The position numbers were made by a program, and so were the translations under genes. 64,000 nt of DNA from Synaphobranchus kaupii (taxonomy: Eukaryota > Chordata > Actinopteri > Anguilliformes > Synaphobranchidae): NCBI GenBank assembly GCA_029718625.1, contig CM056376.1, positions 21,029,091 through 21,093,090 of the forward strand, given 5' to 3'. The notes below the pieces were generated by a model. The model did no database searches, was not told the DNA's origin, and worked only from the letters and a program-made list of their open reading frames with translations. Positions 12,646 to 28,158 of this stretch are shown here, piece after piece (within the stretch, counting starts at the first letter, position 1; each line of letters starts with the position of its first letter).

Positions 12646-12870
12646 ATACATAGATGATGAAGGGCCAGGCAATCTGGTAAAAAAATAAAATAACCCCTAT
12701 AAGCTATGTTCCTATTCATACTGAGCACCATGCTCTAAGTGCAAAAGGCAAGCATACATAGAAGCGGGTAGGCTGTAACTTAGAGCCATTAGGACAGCTT
12801 ACAGTCTATTGGACTTGATTTATTGGGGAAACAGTGGGGTGTTTTGATGGCTGGCCCTGAGGCTGAGGAC

Positions 12871-12916
12871 CACCCCCCCCACCACACACACACACACACA
12901 CACGCACACACACACC
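12871..12916. repeat. C-run plus (CA)n microsatellite
   Basis: A short C-run runs into CA repeats with one CG interruption. Overlapping minus-strand frames across it are translations of the repeat. Confidence 0.9.
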
Positions 12917-13202
12917 CATGGAGGCCACTGCAGATGCTGTCAAACGTGATGTGAACACAGCTGTGGTAACCTTGGGCTGATTGTTCAGTAGGCACTGGGG
13001 AAACAGATGCTCCGCACTGTGTGGGGTCATCTGGTGGGTTCCTGTGACTGAGATAGTACTTAACGCATTCCTGATCCAGTGGGAATTGCTTGTATACAAT
13101 GAGTCGTTTCGGTGCATTCCTACACACCAGATGAGAACCACAAATTCCATATAGATACCAAATCTATGATGATGTAAGGTTATTGTTGGAATGGAAACAC
13201 AT

Positions 13203-13243
13203 TTTATTTATTTATTTATTTATTTATTTGGGGGGGGGGGGGG
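13203..13243. repeat. (TTTA)n followed by poly-G
   Basis: About six to seven TTTA units directly joined to a run of about 14 G. Confidence 0.9.
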
Positions 13244-13795
13244 TTAAACCTGGGGTAAACACATAATTATATGTGTTTTGAATTATATTTTATGGTTTTT
13301 CTATATTTTTTAAATGGAAAGGCTTCAGCAAATGCCTTTAAAATAGACATACATGCCATTTGGATTGAAATTGCTTAGAATTATTTCGGTCAGAAGTAGT
13401 AGCTACTCTTTTTCTGTTTTTCAGGACTTATTTCGGTCAATAATCAGTTGATCTCTCTAAATGGCATCTTGATGTACATGGCACATAGACGCACATGCAA
13501 TAATGGGAGCCCCCTCTCTCTCTCCCACTTCCTACTCTCCTCAGCTTATAAGCACTGTGGCAGCTCAGAGATGTGATCGAGATAGCAGAATCACAAACTT
13601 GCCCTATTACTTTGACGTTGTTTATAAGAAAAAAAATCTGAGTAATTTCATTAATATTTGGACATATTTATTGTTTGTTACAATGTTATTCTTAAATGGT
13701 TTTGTAAGACATGTATCTCAAGCTCATGCTGGGTTACGTATGTTTTTCACATACATGGACATGGGCATATTGGGTTACTTTATATGAATGGTCAT

Positions 13796-13970
13796 TCATA
13801 AGAGCTTTATAACACCTTTAACACTACATAGCACATTTATAGGCAATGCATAATCATTCATACATTCTCATGTCAATAACTGCAGATAGGCATAATGGAT
13901 ATCTACTGTATGTAGCACTTATGAAGGTGCTATGAAGTGTTTATGAAGGAGTTATATCATCTTATAAAGG
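13796..13970. mobile_element. Degenerate TIR-like MITE remnant
   Basis: TTCATAAGAGCTTTATAACACC on the left and the TTATGAAGG/GTGCTATGAAG-type sequence on the right are imperfect complements. The vocabulary (CTTCATAAA, TTATGAAGG) resembles the palindromic element at 57618-58018. The ends are too decayed for a family call. Confidence 0.35.
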
Positions 13971-16900
13971 ACCAGTCATAGAAATGTATTACTGAATATT
14001 ATATTTGTTATAATTCAATGTAAAAATGTTATATACATACGAACATATTTTCCAATATATACTTGTGATAAAATACTGTATGTTGCATACCATAGTACAT
14101 ATGAAGTTTAAAAAATGTAATTTTAAATACTTTAAGTATGTATTTCATGCAAGTCTTTTCCTACCCACAAGAAGAAATTCAATACATTCTACCACCGATG
14201 TGTAATCTGTAGCGTAGACATTGTTTTATATTTCATCATGGCGGCACCATAATATAATTCATGAGGTCTATGATAAGATAATTGCATTCTGTTAGCTTCA
14301 GTATTTCTCACATAAATCTTTACTGCCTTAACTAAAATTTCAAGTGCTATCTGAAGATGCATACTGGCACATGCATACCCTTCTTATCCGAAAAGCCTGA
14401 CCTTACATGAATCAAAAAACCTTAGATAATGAAGAAAAATTATAAAATTGTGAAGTGAACAGCCACCTGTCCATTTAATATTTATAACACAATGTACAAA
14501 TTATTTAAATTATTAATTTGTATATAAAGCCCATGTATATATATATATAGAATATATACACAAAAACAAAAATGTACCGTATATTTATGGTTGTTGGACA
14601 GTTCAAATACATGCATCCATGCTCCAGTTTCCTTTGCCTGTTTTCTATTACCCGCCTTGATAAAAGACTGACAGAAGGGGAAATTGGGGATAAACAGCTT
14701 GACATAATTCACTGTGATTAATGTTATTCTTAGTAGAAGTCTCCCAAAACAGAAAGGAACACATAGCATAATGAGCATTCTGACAATTTGCCCCTAATGA
14801 AGAAACAGGGGTAGCATTTTTTAAATTAATTAACGAGTTGATGTATTTACAAGTCAACTGCAGTGTAACAAAAATGGAACTCGTCATTTGAACCAGCAAA
14901 AGTGGGTGTGATTACCCTGAATACTATACCCTTTGGTTTACATTTATCCAACAGATACGACAGCTATTGCTTCAGTGTCATATAACCCACAGATTTTAGC
15001 ATGTGGGCACCTACCGGTTTAAGTTAAACTTAAACTGGTTTAAGTCAAATTAAACTCAGCGCTTCTCTGTTCCTCCTGCTAGTGTTTTGAAAGTCCAGAG
15101 CTGAAAGAAGAGATGAAAAGAAGCAAAGAACATGAAGACAGCCCTTACTTAAAAAAAATCTTATCTAAGTAAACCTACCTCAAAGATCCCCAAATGCCAC
15201 TGAATTAGAGGTAAGGACCATCACGAGGAAGAGGAAAAAGCCAATATGCTTTGAAGAAAATGTTTAAAGACAGCTTCTCTAGGTGCCCACAGAACCAATA
15301 CCATTTCAAACGGGCTAAATGTGTTGTTTTTTTAATTTTGTAAATAACATGGGGATTGCATGTCTGAGAGTAAATTGCCCATCTGAGCCAACACACTTAA
15401 TTTTTTGCTTATTATTCAAATATGTTCCTATGATCTGCCCTGAAGGTCATAGTTAAGAAAGTCTGCAAAGATCAATCAGGTGAAGTTACTGTAGATGATT
15501 GGCCTCTGACAGGATTACTTCAGATATCTGCAACACAGTATGTAGTATAACAGTCACCCATTTTGCATTTTCTAGCTTTGAATGTCTAACCCAGCCCATT
15601 GAAATACAAATTAACCAAATAGCGTATTTATATATATTATGAAAAGAGTTACTTGTATACAAATTACATTAATAGTTTTCCCTGAATTTATATTTGCTCC
15701 AGAGGGTCAAAACTTTCAAAAAATGAGCTTTGTACACTTGGCAATTGAATATAATTGAATAATAATTTTGAATGGCACTATTCCATTCCCACTCATAAAA
15801 TTCATTTGATGTTTCCCCCTCTTTGCCTTTATTTTAGTCATGAGTGATTTCATCTTCAAGTCATATTTTTCACCTTGACAGCTGTTTTCATTTGGACCAG
15901 GCACCACATTTTATCATTGCTTACACAGTACGATGTCATCCTTATTCAATGTGCTTTGCTCATGTTTATGCATTAGGCATTACATAAAAGAGACCAGTGA
16001 CAATAAATGTTTGTCGTGGGCTTATTAGTTGAAGAAGGAAATGAATTATGACTTCTGTAATAAATTTCTGTTGGCTTAATGTGGATCTGATAAGCACTGG
16101 TACTGAACGGAATTAATTTTAGATTCATTTCCCGCTAAATATTAACAAATTCAGCCACCCATATCCATGTACGTAAGGAGACATGGAGCATTAGTCAGAC
16201 CATTTTCACATCTCTCACTCGGATCAGATCACTGACAGTTGATTCATAGTGCAGCAAATGGACAAGACAATAATGCTCCCATAATGCACTGAAATGGAAA
16301 CAACATCTCCAGATTGACAACAATTCAATCCATTTAAAGCCTTTCCAGATCTCCGTCAACCATCAGAGTGGTCTTCATATACCCAAAATAGGGGGCTCAT
16401 TGTATAATGTTAAATTTTAACAGAAAGCAGTACAAGTGTATTATCTGTAAGCATCCATAAAGGCATAAAGTGCTAACATAAAAGTCAATCAATAATGGAG
16501 GCAACTTGTTTCATAACTGATGTCCATTTTGGCTGATGATATAGTGCACAATTTGTAATTAAGAATTTATAATTTCTGCTGAGTTGTTTTTAAATTTTTG
16601 ACAGAGGGAATATGGAGAAGTGGTCTTTATTAAAAATATATAATTTTTATTGCACCTGAACTTATATGTGAGCTTTCCTTCGGACAGAAACTGATAATGA
16701 AATAAAAACAGCTCTGCGTCCATAATGTAAAGCATGTACTACTCCTGTTAATGTAAAATACTCATGTCTTATTTCCTGAAACTATACTTTGTTTCTGATA
16801 AGAATTGGCCATTGGCAGACACTGCACACTTCAGTGCAAGAAATTTACATAGAAAAATCCACAAAGTATAGGGTCTCTATCAGGCGGTGAATTTAGGATT

Positions 16901-17799
16901 AGAAGTCTGTGAACAGGGCACTGTGCTGTAGAAGATGAAATGTTAAACTAAGGTCCTGACTCATCGTAGTCATTAAAATCCCATGGCGTTTTTTCGAAGG
17001 AGTATGTGTGTTAAGCTCAGTATCCTGGTTGAATCCCACAAAAAAACTAGCTCTCTACATCTGGCCAGTCCTCCTCCTCCATGCACCTGATTGGCTACAC
17101 AATCCCTTGAAGAGACTTGGGTTCTCAGTTGACCTGGTTAAAGAAAGGATAGACATTACCCCAGAAGTTAAAGGGAAGTCACATGGAGACCCTTTTCACT
17201 ATCTGAGAAAGGATTTAACTGAGTAATTACAGACAAAATATCTAAATCCTCCCTCTGTAAGTACGCAAACACTGTGGTGAAAATGTTCTTAGTCAATATC
17301 ACTGAAGTCAGGGCCCCTTTGAAATCTTTTTCCAGCATCAATACCTTTTCATAATGTCAGGTTCAGCCACTCAATGACATCACGTGCTTTTCCAATCAAT
17401 GCCTTTATAAGGGGTGTGAAATTATCACAGTAGCACAGTGTTTTTCCATCCAGGTTTAAAATAACAGGTTGCCTCTGTAATTATGGTTCACTTGTTTTCA
17501 GGAGTGTAGTGAGGTTTGGTCAGTTTTATTCAGAACAAATTAAGTTCAACACTCAATTACAATTCTATCCGTCAGTAGAGCCCAACTTAGTGAAATAACG
17601 TAGACACGACAGTGGATGGGAAAAAATGATATATACTTTATTGGCTACAACTACGAATACGTGGATAATAGAAAAAATAAATGAGCTAATATGAGGAATA
17701 TGTTCTATGATTCAATCTTAATCAGAGGAAATTATAATTATGTGGTGGCTGAATATAGAAGCTAACAGTCCCGCCAATAACAAAGGTTAGTTTGTGTTA

Positions 17800-18947
<1,148 letters not shown>

Positions 18948-19850
18948 TTGTCCTATTCAAGAAATACTGTATATAAAATTGTCCCTAACCAATTGTGAGT
19001 ATGTACTAAAAAGTATTGAATACTTAAAAGTTAAGTAAACATAAACTGAAATGGAAAAAAACACATACACAGGCTCAAACACCGATCAGCACAGTTTATT
19101 TTTCATTATCACATTACAATAGCCTGTTCTCAATACCAATCTCACCAACATGTATGTGTGCTACAAATAACAGCAAGTGATTCATCATGGTATTGTTTTT
19201 GCCATATAATTATTGGAAAGGCACATTTGTTTTCTTTTGAGGCATTGTGTATGGTGTTTAGCAAAGTTATGCATTTGAGATTGGAGCGGGCGCCAAAATG
19301 TGATTTTGGCCTTTAAAAAATCTGAAAATGCAGCAGTGTGTGATTTAAACAAGGACGGGTGCTATTATTTTGATGAATTCATCTGTACAGTCTAAATGAA
19401 CTCTAACGGTTATAAAAGAAACAGCACATATAATTACAATCTGTTACAGAAGCACTTATTTCATATTAAAGGAAATCAGGTGTGGCTGAGGAGGGTATCT
19501 TTACTAAATATCAAAACATAAAAAAACCAAAACCATCTTCTTCATACTATGGTTGATGAAATTCAAAAACAAATATTGTGCCATCTGTTGATGGCATCAT
19601 ACACTCCTACCCCTTACAATATCTCTTAAAACCAATGTGCTATATGCCTGCTGCAGAATAGTTCTTATTCTGAATACATGCACATTCATACAAACAGAAG
19701 CCAGTGTGGTGAAATAATCAACAAGGAACATGTCTGATGGCAATAAACAGCCATCACCCCAATTCAATAAGATGATTAAGTTCAATTGACGATTATATAT
19801 ACAGTATATACTGTACGTGTATATATAACAGTAGTAAACATTCATATACA
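18948..19850. other. AT-rich non-coding DNA
   Basis: No gene, RNA or element boundary recognised. Confidence 0.5.
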
Positions 19851-21512
19851 TATGGGTCAATGACATATAAAGCTTCTAAAAAGGTATTTTTAAAAAGTAT
19901 TTTCAAAATGTATGTAATATGCATATTTTTGAGTCTGGAACAATGTGTTTAAACAAGCTTCATTTGTTAAATAACATTTCAAAGTGTCTAAATAAATTTT
20001 TTGGACTGTATTTTTAACTTCACCCGCCCCAAAAAAATGTCAAGTATCCCTTAGAGTGTCTACAGTGGCCTAACACATTATTATTTTGTGGGTTGTGTTT
20101 TGTATTTACAATAATTTAGATTACTGCATCCTCGTGGCCAGGTATTTAGTATCTTCAGCATCTGATTTTACATTTAAAGACAGAAAAATAATTATACAAA
20201 TATACAAATGAATGCATTCAATACAATAGCTATTCACATCATAGTTATCAACCCATTTGTTCACTTTAACCTAACCTATTATTTATTGGTTTAAATGAAT
20301 ATTTTACCTGGTCGCACCACCTGACGATTATCAGTTGTGCCACCTGACAACATTAGTAATGACAGGAAATATGCTGAATAATTGCATTTTTATTTCAAAT
20401 TCGTTCATGGTTTTTAATAGAACTTGTATTCATCCAGTTCCATACAGCTTTCAGTTCATATAGCCTATTTCAGTTCAACATGTTCATACTAATACATGCC
20501 ATTGCTAACAATGTCTATTGTTTGTTGTGTAATGCCTAATTTCTATTACCAAAATATAGTGTTCTCTGTCCTTTGCTTTTTCAAGCCAACTTGAAGTTTG
20601 TGTTCAAACTTATATTGTCTACTGTCTTTCTGTAGGGAAGGCCTGTTCTAAAGCTTATCATGTCGTGCCACACAGGACAACATGCAACATGCATCGCATT
20701 ATACAGTGAAAAGTTCAATAACATGCAACTCAGAGTTCAGAAACTCTAAATCTAGAATTATAAATCATGAAAAAGGTTTGAAAGTATATAACATCTTTAA
20801 CTTAAAAGTAATAAACATTTTAGAAATGTAATAGATAATCTTAGAGCTTTAAATATAATTATTAATTAATATAGTGACATTCCTTGCAGTTGCGCCACCT
20901 AACTTTTGCAACTCATTTCAAATTAAACGGGTTTCTACTTGGACGCCTGTATTAGCTTTTGCCATTGCTATCAAATTCATACATATCATTTTTAAATAGA
21001 ATATAGAGTTTTATGATTTACAAACCTTTTCACTCAGCCATAAAGGTATGATGCAATATTATGTTTACTGTTATTACCTCTTCACTTTGTAATAAAAGCC
21101 CCATGTTTACGGTTGTGCGACCCTGACATTTGAGAACATACAAATTGCTGGACAAAAGTTTTTCAACTATCTCAGCAGCTTTAAAAACTATTGCTATTTG
21201 TAAAATTTGGTTTATTTGAAAGGTTTCAAACGTAAAATCATGCCATAGTATTTTATTTTGAATTTATTATCATTAAAATACCATTTTTAATAGTTTTCTT
21301 AGTCTGTCCATTTGCACGGGACGGTTGCGCCACCTGGCATTTTGGGGGTTTGAGATGCCAAAACATAAAAGGAATATATATTATTTGAATGTACTGAAAA
21401 TGTATTCAAGCTAAATAGGTTTTATAGAATTAAAGTGATGTCATGAATTGATTAAATTATTTTAAAAGGAAATAATGCACAAAATATGCATGTCATGTCA
21501 TTGACCCACATA
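19851..21512. mobile_element. 1.66-kb non-autonomous DNA element with inverted ends and internal repeated motif
   Basis: The left end GGGTCAATGACAT (from 19854) and the right end ATGTCATTGACCC (to 21507) are exact complements, with ATATGGG.../...CACATAT outside them. Inside, a GTTGCGCCACCTG-type motif recurs in the same orientation near 20318 (CGCACCACCTGAC), 20334, 20889, 21116 (decayed) and 21325. I see no transposase frame. The repeated motif suggests internal tandem structure that has largely decayed. The superfamily is not assigned because no target duplication is clear. Confidence 0.55.
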
Positions 21513-21539
21513 TCAAATATATCAAAATCAAGTGCATCA

Positions 21540-21830
21540 GCTCCTGCAACATCCTCAGCAGATGAATTAGTGTGTTTGAAAGCAGCTGTTATCAATGGAA
21601 TGTGGAGGATGAAACTGGGAAACTGCATTTCTCAATTTGGCATGGAAAATGGAAGCGCAATCATTACCTCCACCAACCCCGTCCCCTTACACAGGGAAAC
21701 CAGGCGACACCTTTTTCTGGGCCCATGACGCTCCAAATTGCTTCTATTTATAATCAGCACTAATTAAGTTGAGGATCTGTCAGAAAGTATGGCGGCCATT
21801 GTTCCAGTGTCATTCCATCTGTATATGAAA
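21540..21830. promoter_or_regulatory. Possible conserved non-coding block
   Basis: Balanced composition directly after the preceding element, without repeats, including ATAATCAGCACTAATTAAG with a TAATTA homeodomain-type core near 21760. Two short overlapping frames (21486-21728 and 21572-21763) show no domain. Confidence 0.22.
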
Positions 21831-22607
21831 TGTGTTGGATTTTTATTTATTTACATCAGCTGTAAGGGCTAGCTTTAATTCCTTTAGAGTAAAATTCAAG
21901 TTAACCTCTATAAATCTATATTTTATTTGAGATTTTCGCATGCACAATGCAAAGCACAAATTATTTAGTTTTAACATGTACTTGTAACAGCTAATAGTGA
22001 ACATACATGGCATTTCCTGAAACCACACAATACCTTGTCAATACAAAATATAGTGAAGTGACTTTACTGATGTTACTGATGTCAATACATTAATGTAGAT
22101 TCCCTGGAACTCTCTTCTCCAAGATTCTTTATTAACTAGGTACCCCAATTTATTTATTTATGGAAATGCACTGTTCTCTCCCAGAACCAACAAGGTCGGT
22201 TACTGCAACACTTGGCTAACAGAACAGCTAAGGGAACATCCAACAAACCTGTAAAATATTGGCTAGCACAACCATCTTGATCTGACATAGATACATGCTG
22301 AAACAAGACTACTGACAGGAACAAATATGCTCAATACCATCTATCTATAGCATATAGGCTACAATTTTAATTATTATTATCTTGCATTTCCAATATTGAT
22401 GATTATTAAAACATGAAATGTATTAAATTATTGATCAGTGATAAAAATGTGACAGGAATACTGTAGTTTTAAGTCTTGTGTTTGGGGATCACATAATAAT
22501 ATATAATTTCAAATATTTATAAAATTTGTTGGTTAAAATACAAAATTCATATTTTTGTGGCCCAGGTTACAGGAAGCTGCTGTATCCATTCTCTCTTCTT
22601 TCCCATG
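21831..22607. other. AT-rich non-coding DNA
   Basis: No gene or element recognised. Confidence 0.5.
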
Positions 22608-22615
22608 GATTAGAC

Positions 22616-22820
22616 CAGGGGTGGGGAATCTCATCCGCAAAGGGCCGGTGTGGGTGTGGGTTTTCGTTTAAGCCCAGCACTAAGACACCAGATTCTACTT
22701 ATCAAGATCTTGATTGAAGACCATGATTAGATAATTAGTTGAATCAGGTGTCCTAGTGCTGGGCTAAATCAAATACCTGCACCCACACCGGCCCTTTGCG
22801 GATGAGATTCCCCACCCCTG
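22616..22820. mobile_element. 205-bp hAT-type MITE with perfect 8-bp target duplication
   Basis: The ends begin CAGGGGTGGGGAATCTCATC and end with the exact complement; the repeat continues through CCGCAAAGGGCCGGTGTGGG on both sides. It is flanked by GATTAGAC at 22608-22615 and 22821-22828, a perfect 8-bp duplication. CAGGGGTG ends and 8-bp duplications are hallmarks of the hAT superfamily. The inside has no coding capacity. High end identity suggests a relatively young insertion. Confidence 0.93.
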
Positions 22821-23984
22821 GATTAGACTGAACAAAATTAATTTTTTAATTCTTTTCAAAGCCAAGCCCATTGTGGCTGCATATCAGAGCACTGAAAACA
22901 ATAAGGTGTGGGAAAATGCAGTGGGAACTGCGTGCTCTTCTCAGGATAGACATTTCATGTTTGTTCATTCATGTATTATTAAATGCATCTGGATTTTTAC
23001 AACCAGATGTCAAAAAAAGAGGATTCTTTCCAAAAATCAATACCTTGAAATGTATAATGGTTTTTTTCATATGTAAATATATCAACGCTCTTTGCGAAAA
23101 CAAGATGGCTTGACACATCACTTTTAAGCTGAAGGCATTAGAAAATATTGATGGTGTTGTATAGTTACAAGTTTGGTTCAAAAACAAAGACACTCAATTT
23201 TATTTAAACATATTGCACCATAATAGTCTTCCCATTTTCAGACCAACATGATTTTCCCAAATTAGCATGCGCTCTTTAGTGGTTTCTTCATCAACATTTT
23301 AATAATGTATAGTAATGTTGCTTTTTTAAAAATAAAGTAAGAGAATAATCATATCTTGATATTTCATTTTCTGTATCTGTACAATTCCTCAATATTTTCT
23401 GACATTTTGAAAGGATATTCCTGCAGCCTCTCTCAAGAGTACATTACTTGCATAATGATGCTCCTGCTTGCATGTATATGACAGTTTTAAGCAGGTAACT
23501 GAGAGAAGATAAAACATCTTTATATAATGGTTGCATTTTTTTGCCAAAGCAATGTAGGTCAGTCTCACTATTTGAAAAGAAAGTTTAGTTGATGGTTAAG
23601 GCTGAAAGCAAGGTTAGCATTTCAAAAATGTTAATTGATTTTTAATAATATCTGAAATAGGTATAGAGTAAAACGCCTGGAATATTGTCATTCAGCTTTA
23701 TGGAAGTTTTCCTATTTATCCAGCATGACTTAAATACCATTCGACAGAGCACTCAAAGGGCTTTAAAGAGTTAAATGCCCTAAGTTAATAAATCTGCCTG
23801 TGTGAACCCATCACAAAAAGTTGTGCTCGTGTGGAGTGAGGGAAACAATAGCAAAGGACATGGAATGGCACTGGGCCAGCAGGACTCTTCAGCCTTTTCA
23901 GCCTCAGGCCAAGGTAATGTTTCAACTGGAAAAGAGGTTCACAGATTGCCCATGCGAAATGCAGCCTTGGTCCGGTCATGTTTG

Positions 23985-24074
23985 CACACACACACAAACA
24001 TGCGTAAAACACATGTTTAAGCACATGTATACACACAAAAACCAACACACCGGCATACAAATGCACACTCGCTC

Positions 24075-24119
<45 letters not shown>

Positions 24120-24268
24120 GTGCAAACAGAGACACAGAAACGGGCAGACATACATACAATATACACGGGTACACACGTGTGGTAAGATGCATGTACACAA
24201 ACACAAACGTTTGTACACGTACACTTACATACACACACACGCTCACATATGCATGCACACATACATGT

Positions 24269-24299
<31 letters not shown>

Positions 24300-24300
24300 T
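23985..24300. repeat. CA-rich cryptic repeat zone
   Basis: Pure (CA)n at 24082-24117 and 24269-24294, joined by impure ACA/CATACA sequence. All six-frame open frames here, up to 188 codons, are Thr/His- or Cys/Val-rich translations of the repeat and are not genes. Confidence 0.9.
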
Positions 24301-26640
24301 ACGGGCGTCCTTGCTCAAACAGCCGCAGGCTAGTTGTGCTTTGCATTCTTAAAGGAAGGAGAGGGAGAGGAGAGGGAGAAAGGGCACAGGCGAGGACATA
24401 AATCAACAACCAAAGACAGCACCACTGCTTTAGTGGGACCAATTCAATGCTCTCTTTCCCTATTATAGAAAACAATGTGAGCACCGACCGCTCTGCCCAG
24501 GTATTCCTTGCCATTAATGATTCAGTTTTTAACACTGCATGCGTAGTTCCCTTTTTTCTCTCTTCTACTGCTACTTTCGCCATTGCAGTGTTTGTCTTAA
24601 AGACATTCCCTCAGCGTCTAATTAATATTTGAGGCTGTTCCAAAAATCGTTACTTCATAGATCTGTTTAAATACAACTTGATATATGGTTTTTCATATCC
24701 ACTGATTCCAGTGCAAACTCACCAGATGATGTGGACCTCCTGGTCCCATTTACTTATTAAGATATAGCAAATTGACCTCACACGGAGAAACGCCCCATTA
24801 GACTGGGTGGGAGATGTGGGCTATTGTGCTAGCTCAGACCTCTTTAATGACGACTTCCATTGGATCTCCCAATTGCATTACATACATTACACCACACAAG
24901 ATCAGATATTAGCAGTCCCATGACAGGAAACCCAAGACAATAGTGTTATGGGATACTCTGGAAACAAACACAGTCTGAATTTGCTTACATAGTGCAATAG
25001 AAGGAGTGTCTATTAATGTGGGATGTTATTTACGGGAAACCGTCCAACCAGGGTCTCCAAGTTGTAGGAGTGATTTTGAATATTTTCCAGCTGGTTTTTC
25101 AACACCATTGCGCACATCATCGAACACAAACACAATTGACTGAAGTGCTGAGTGTGTGAGTGGTTGTATGCATGCCAAACGTGATGCTTCAGCACGTACA
25201 GACCAAAAACTGAAACTTTATCTATAGAAGTGGGCGTAAAACAATAACAAAATGTCTGAGTATGAATTCACTTCAGGAAATAGATGAAGCAGGACAGCTT
25301 TATCCCACCCTCTTCTTATTATTTTAGTCTGTCAAGAAACATTAAATTGAACCACTTTGTCAGAGGGGCAGAAGGGCAGAGAACCATATTGAAGTATATT
25401 TCCACCTTCCGAGTCCATAAGCAAAGTGAACTGTCACTGAATTTTCAATCAGACTGAAATGTCTTCTCTTTCACACTGACAGTGAAGTTTTGTTGCTTGG
25501 GGGCATTCGCTGACTTATGTAGACACCAAGTGGTTAAATGTGACACACACGTTAAATGTGACACACACTGTCCTTTTCTTCACCATGCAAAATACATAAA
25601 CTGACATATTCATTCAAAAACGCCTAAGAGGAAACAGCTCTAGACATATAGTACCAGAGTTGTGGTTTCTAATAAATGGACTGATTTGATGAGGGTTAAA
25701 TATGTACCATGCAAAATACAAACTCTTTAAAAAGAAAGTCTTGTAAATGATTTGCTATTTTTAACATGGAGGTCATTTAGATTTTAAAAATTTTATACTC
25801 CATAATTTGTTCCAGACTTGATACAGTGCTTGTAATTTGACTCATTAATGATAAGCATTCTACTATCTGATTCCTGCCCAAAGGGTTTTAATTGACCTGT
25901 TCCAATCCGCTGATGTTTGCCAATTAAAATTAAATGCAGAAATAATACACACTCTCAGTCCAATGATTTCAGAATGAAAATATAGCTGAAAAATAGTGTG
26001 AAAACTATAACAAAGAGAAAGAAATATGAGCATCTGAGGCAACGGTGTTCAAAAATATATTGAAAAATAACTTTTTCAAAGAGTTTGCCAGCCTCTCAAA
26101 TACCATTTTGCCTTTCAGGGTATTTGTGCAGTGATCTCGCCCCACTGCAAGATCACTTCCCAATATTGAGCGGGAGGCACTAAGAATGAATTACGTCCTC
26201 AGCCAAGATCATAATAACGTATTTTCTTTCGACTTTACTGCTGGTTTCAAACCCCTGCAAAATTACATATATATTTTATTGATGGGGAAAGAGAAGAGCA
26301 ATAGGCTTTTACAGTCATGCATTTAAACTGAGACCATTAATCAATGTGCGTGAGGTAGGGTGGAACTGAACGGCTTATCAACAGCATGCTCAGGAATTCA
26401 CAAGAAAGCTTTCTGCCCAAGCATGTAAATGAATGTTTGTCTCATTAATATGACCATCTGCAGAGATGGGGAAAACCTTGAGATGTGCATCTACTGTAAA
26501 CATGCTTTTTAGCCTGTTAAAAGTATATTTTGTGAAATGAGAGTATGTATATCAAGGAGAAAGAAAATGGGAAGGTTATTAGACTATAAGTTGTTAGAAT
26601 ACACAATTGTCTTCAAAAATGAAAACTATTAATTATTAGG

Positions 26641-26641
<1 letters not shown>

Positions 26642-26671
<30 letters not shown>
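26642..26671. repeat. (CA)n microsatellite
   Basis: Perfect CA array. Confidence 0.95.
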
Positions 26672-26673
<2 letters not shown>

Positions 26674-27212
26674 CAGTAATTTAAAAATTCAGATGGGTGC
26701 TTTGGATAAATGCAGGTAACATGTTTGCAGTATCATCTGCAGGGTAAAGGCTTGCTTATGAAAGTCAGCAATTCCTTTACTGTGAACAAACGTTTCATCA
26801 ATGCTGTTTTGCAATGTGGGGATCACTGAAACAACATAAATCAAACAGTAAACAACAACCGAACAACTGAAAAGCTATTACCGCTGCATAGCCTTGCTGT
26901 GGTACTCAACCTGATGCCCAAATATATACCATTATCACTAGTTAGCTAGCAATGACTTATGTATCTGGTATTAGTGCCTCTCACTTTGGTAAATTTTTTG
27001 CTTCAGTAATGAAGGTGTTGGTCTATTGTAAATATATTTTTTATCTATAGTACACACAAAAGAAAGGTACACTAAATGGAAAATAACGGATTCACTGTCA
27101 TAAAGAAAGCATTCTAGTTGGCAATGTGATGGGATGTTGTCTAATGTCTTTTGCTTTCTTTCTCTCTCTGTTTCTCTCTCTCCCTGTCAGCCTTTCTCTG
27201 TCTCTGGCTCTG

Positions 27213-27233
27213 CCCCCCCCCCCCCCCCCCCCC
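27213..27233. repeat. Poly-C run (about 21 bp)
   Basis: Uninterrupted C run after a CT-rich stretch. Confidence 0.95.
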
Positions 27234-28158
27234 ACACATCCCTACCACACCTGTTAAGCTAATACCATGCCCATGTTGTTTTTAAGTCCCTTTATAGAGT
27301 GTAGGTGCCCCTCAAATACTGTTCCTGGACACAAGTCTGTCCTATTCATGTGAATATTTGGAATGGCAATCCCGTGGATGGTAAGCCCTGTCCGTAAGGT
27401 TCCCCTAAATGGACTGACAGCGCTCATAACATGCTGTGCTATCATTATTGTTCCCTTCTTCACATGTTGCTGTGAGTGATAAGGCCTAAACCCTCAACTC
27501 CCACTGTCTTCTCTTGCCATTCCCTGAAGGACACCACAAACACAAGTGCAACCAGTTCCCACACCCTGCCGCGGGAAAGCTAGCCTAAGCAACTGCCGTC
27601 AGCAGTCCACCCAAAATGGACCCAGGCTAAAGGAGTCAAAATGGATTCGACAAGGAAAGAGGCGCTTCCCGCCCGTCAGAAGAGAGGTCCTGACCACACT
27701 TTGCCACCTGTGGATCGTCCAGCTTCCTGTCACAGAGACAGAGCCCCCACACACGCCGTGCATAACTGGTAGAGACATTGTTGGGAGTAGGCTGCCTTTC
27801 ACTCACACAATTGCAACATAATGGGAAAAAGCACTGCATGTTACCTCTTGTCCTTTGCCAGTCTAGATACCCTGACACTGGAGAAGCAAGAGACCTGAAC
27901 CAGGGTGTCATAACAGCAGCGACACAAAAGAGTGTCTAATTGGAGACATGTCTCCGCACCACACCGGATCATTGTGGGAAATATGTCAGTGTGTCCATAT
28001 ATCTGCTGGCCAGCCGATCACAACGGGACTATTAAACTGGGCATGGACTAATTGTTTTAAAGATGGTTGGTGAACCATTTGGACAGTTGATTTGTTGTTA
28101 GCAGGTAACTGCATTTCCAATGTTCAAATATGTAATGTGATTGATTCAATTTGGTGAT

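Larger units (their letters stand above)
12920..17500. other. Non-coding DNA, mostly unique
   Basis: No gene recognised. It contains a (TTTA)n/poly-G tract near 13203-13243 and a weak TIR-like remnant at 13796-13970, listed separately. From about 16130 to 16390 composition is more balanced and may be conserved non-coding sequence, but nothing proves it. Confidence 0.5.

Noticed and set aside
12789..13150. Overlapping ~113-codon minus-strand frames
   Set aside because: Both read through a C-run/(CA)n tract and show no domain.
17760..17785. Minus-strand TTGGCGGGACTG as a retroviral primer-binding site
   Set aside because: It does not match the start of a tRNA-complementary site I know, and the LTR 3' edge is not established next to it.
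23821..24583. Open frames of up to 188 codons on both strands
   Set aside because: They are translations of CA/GT repeats (Thr-His or Cys-Val runs) with no domain.
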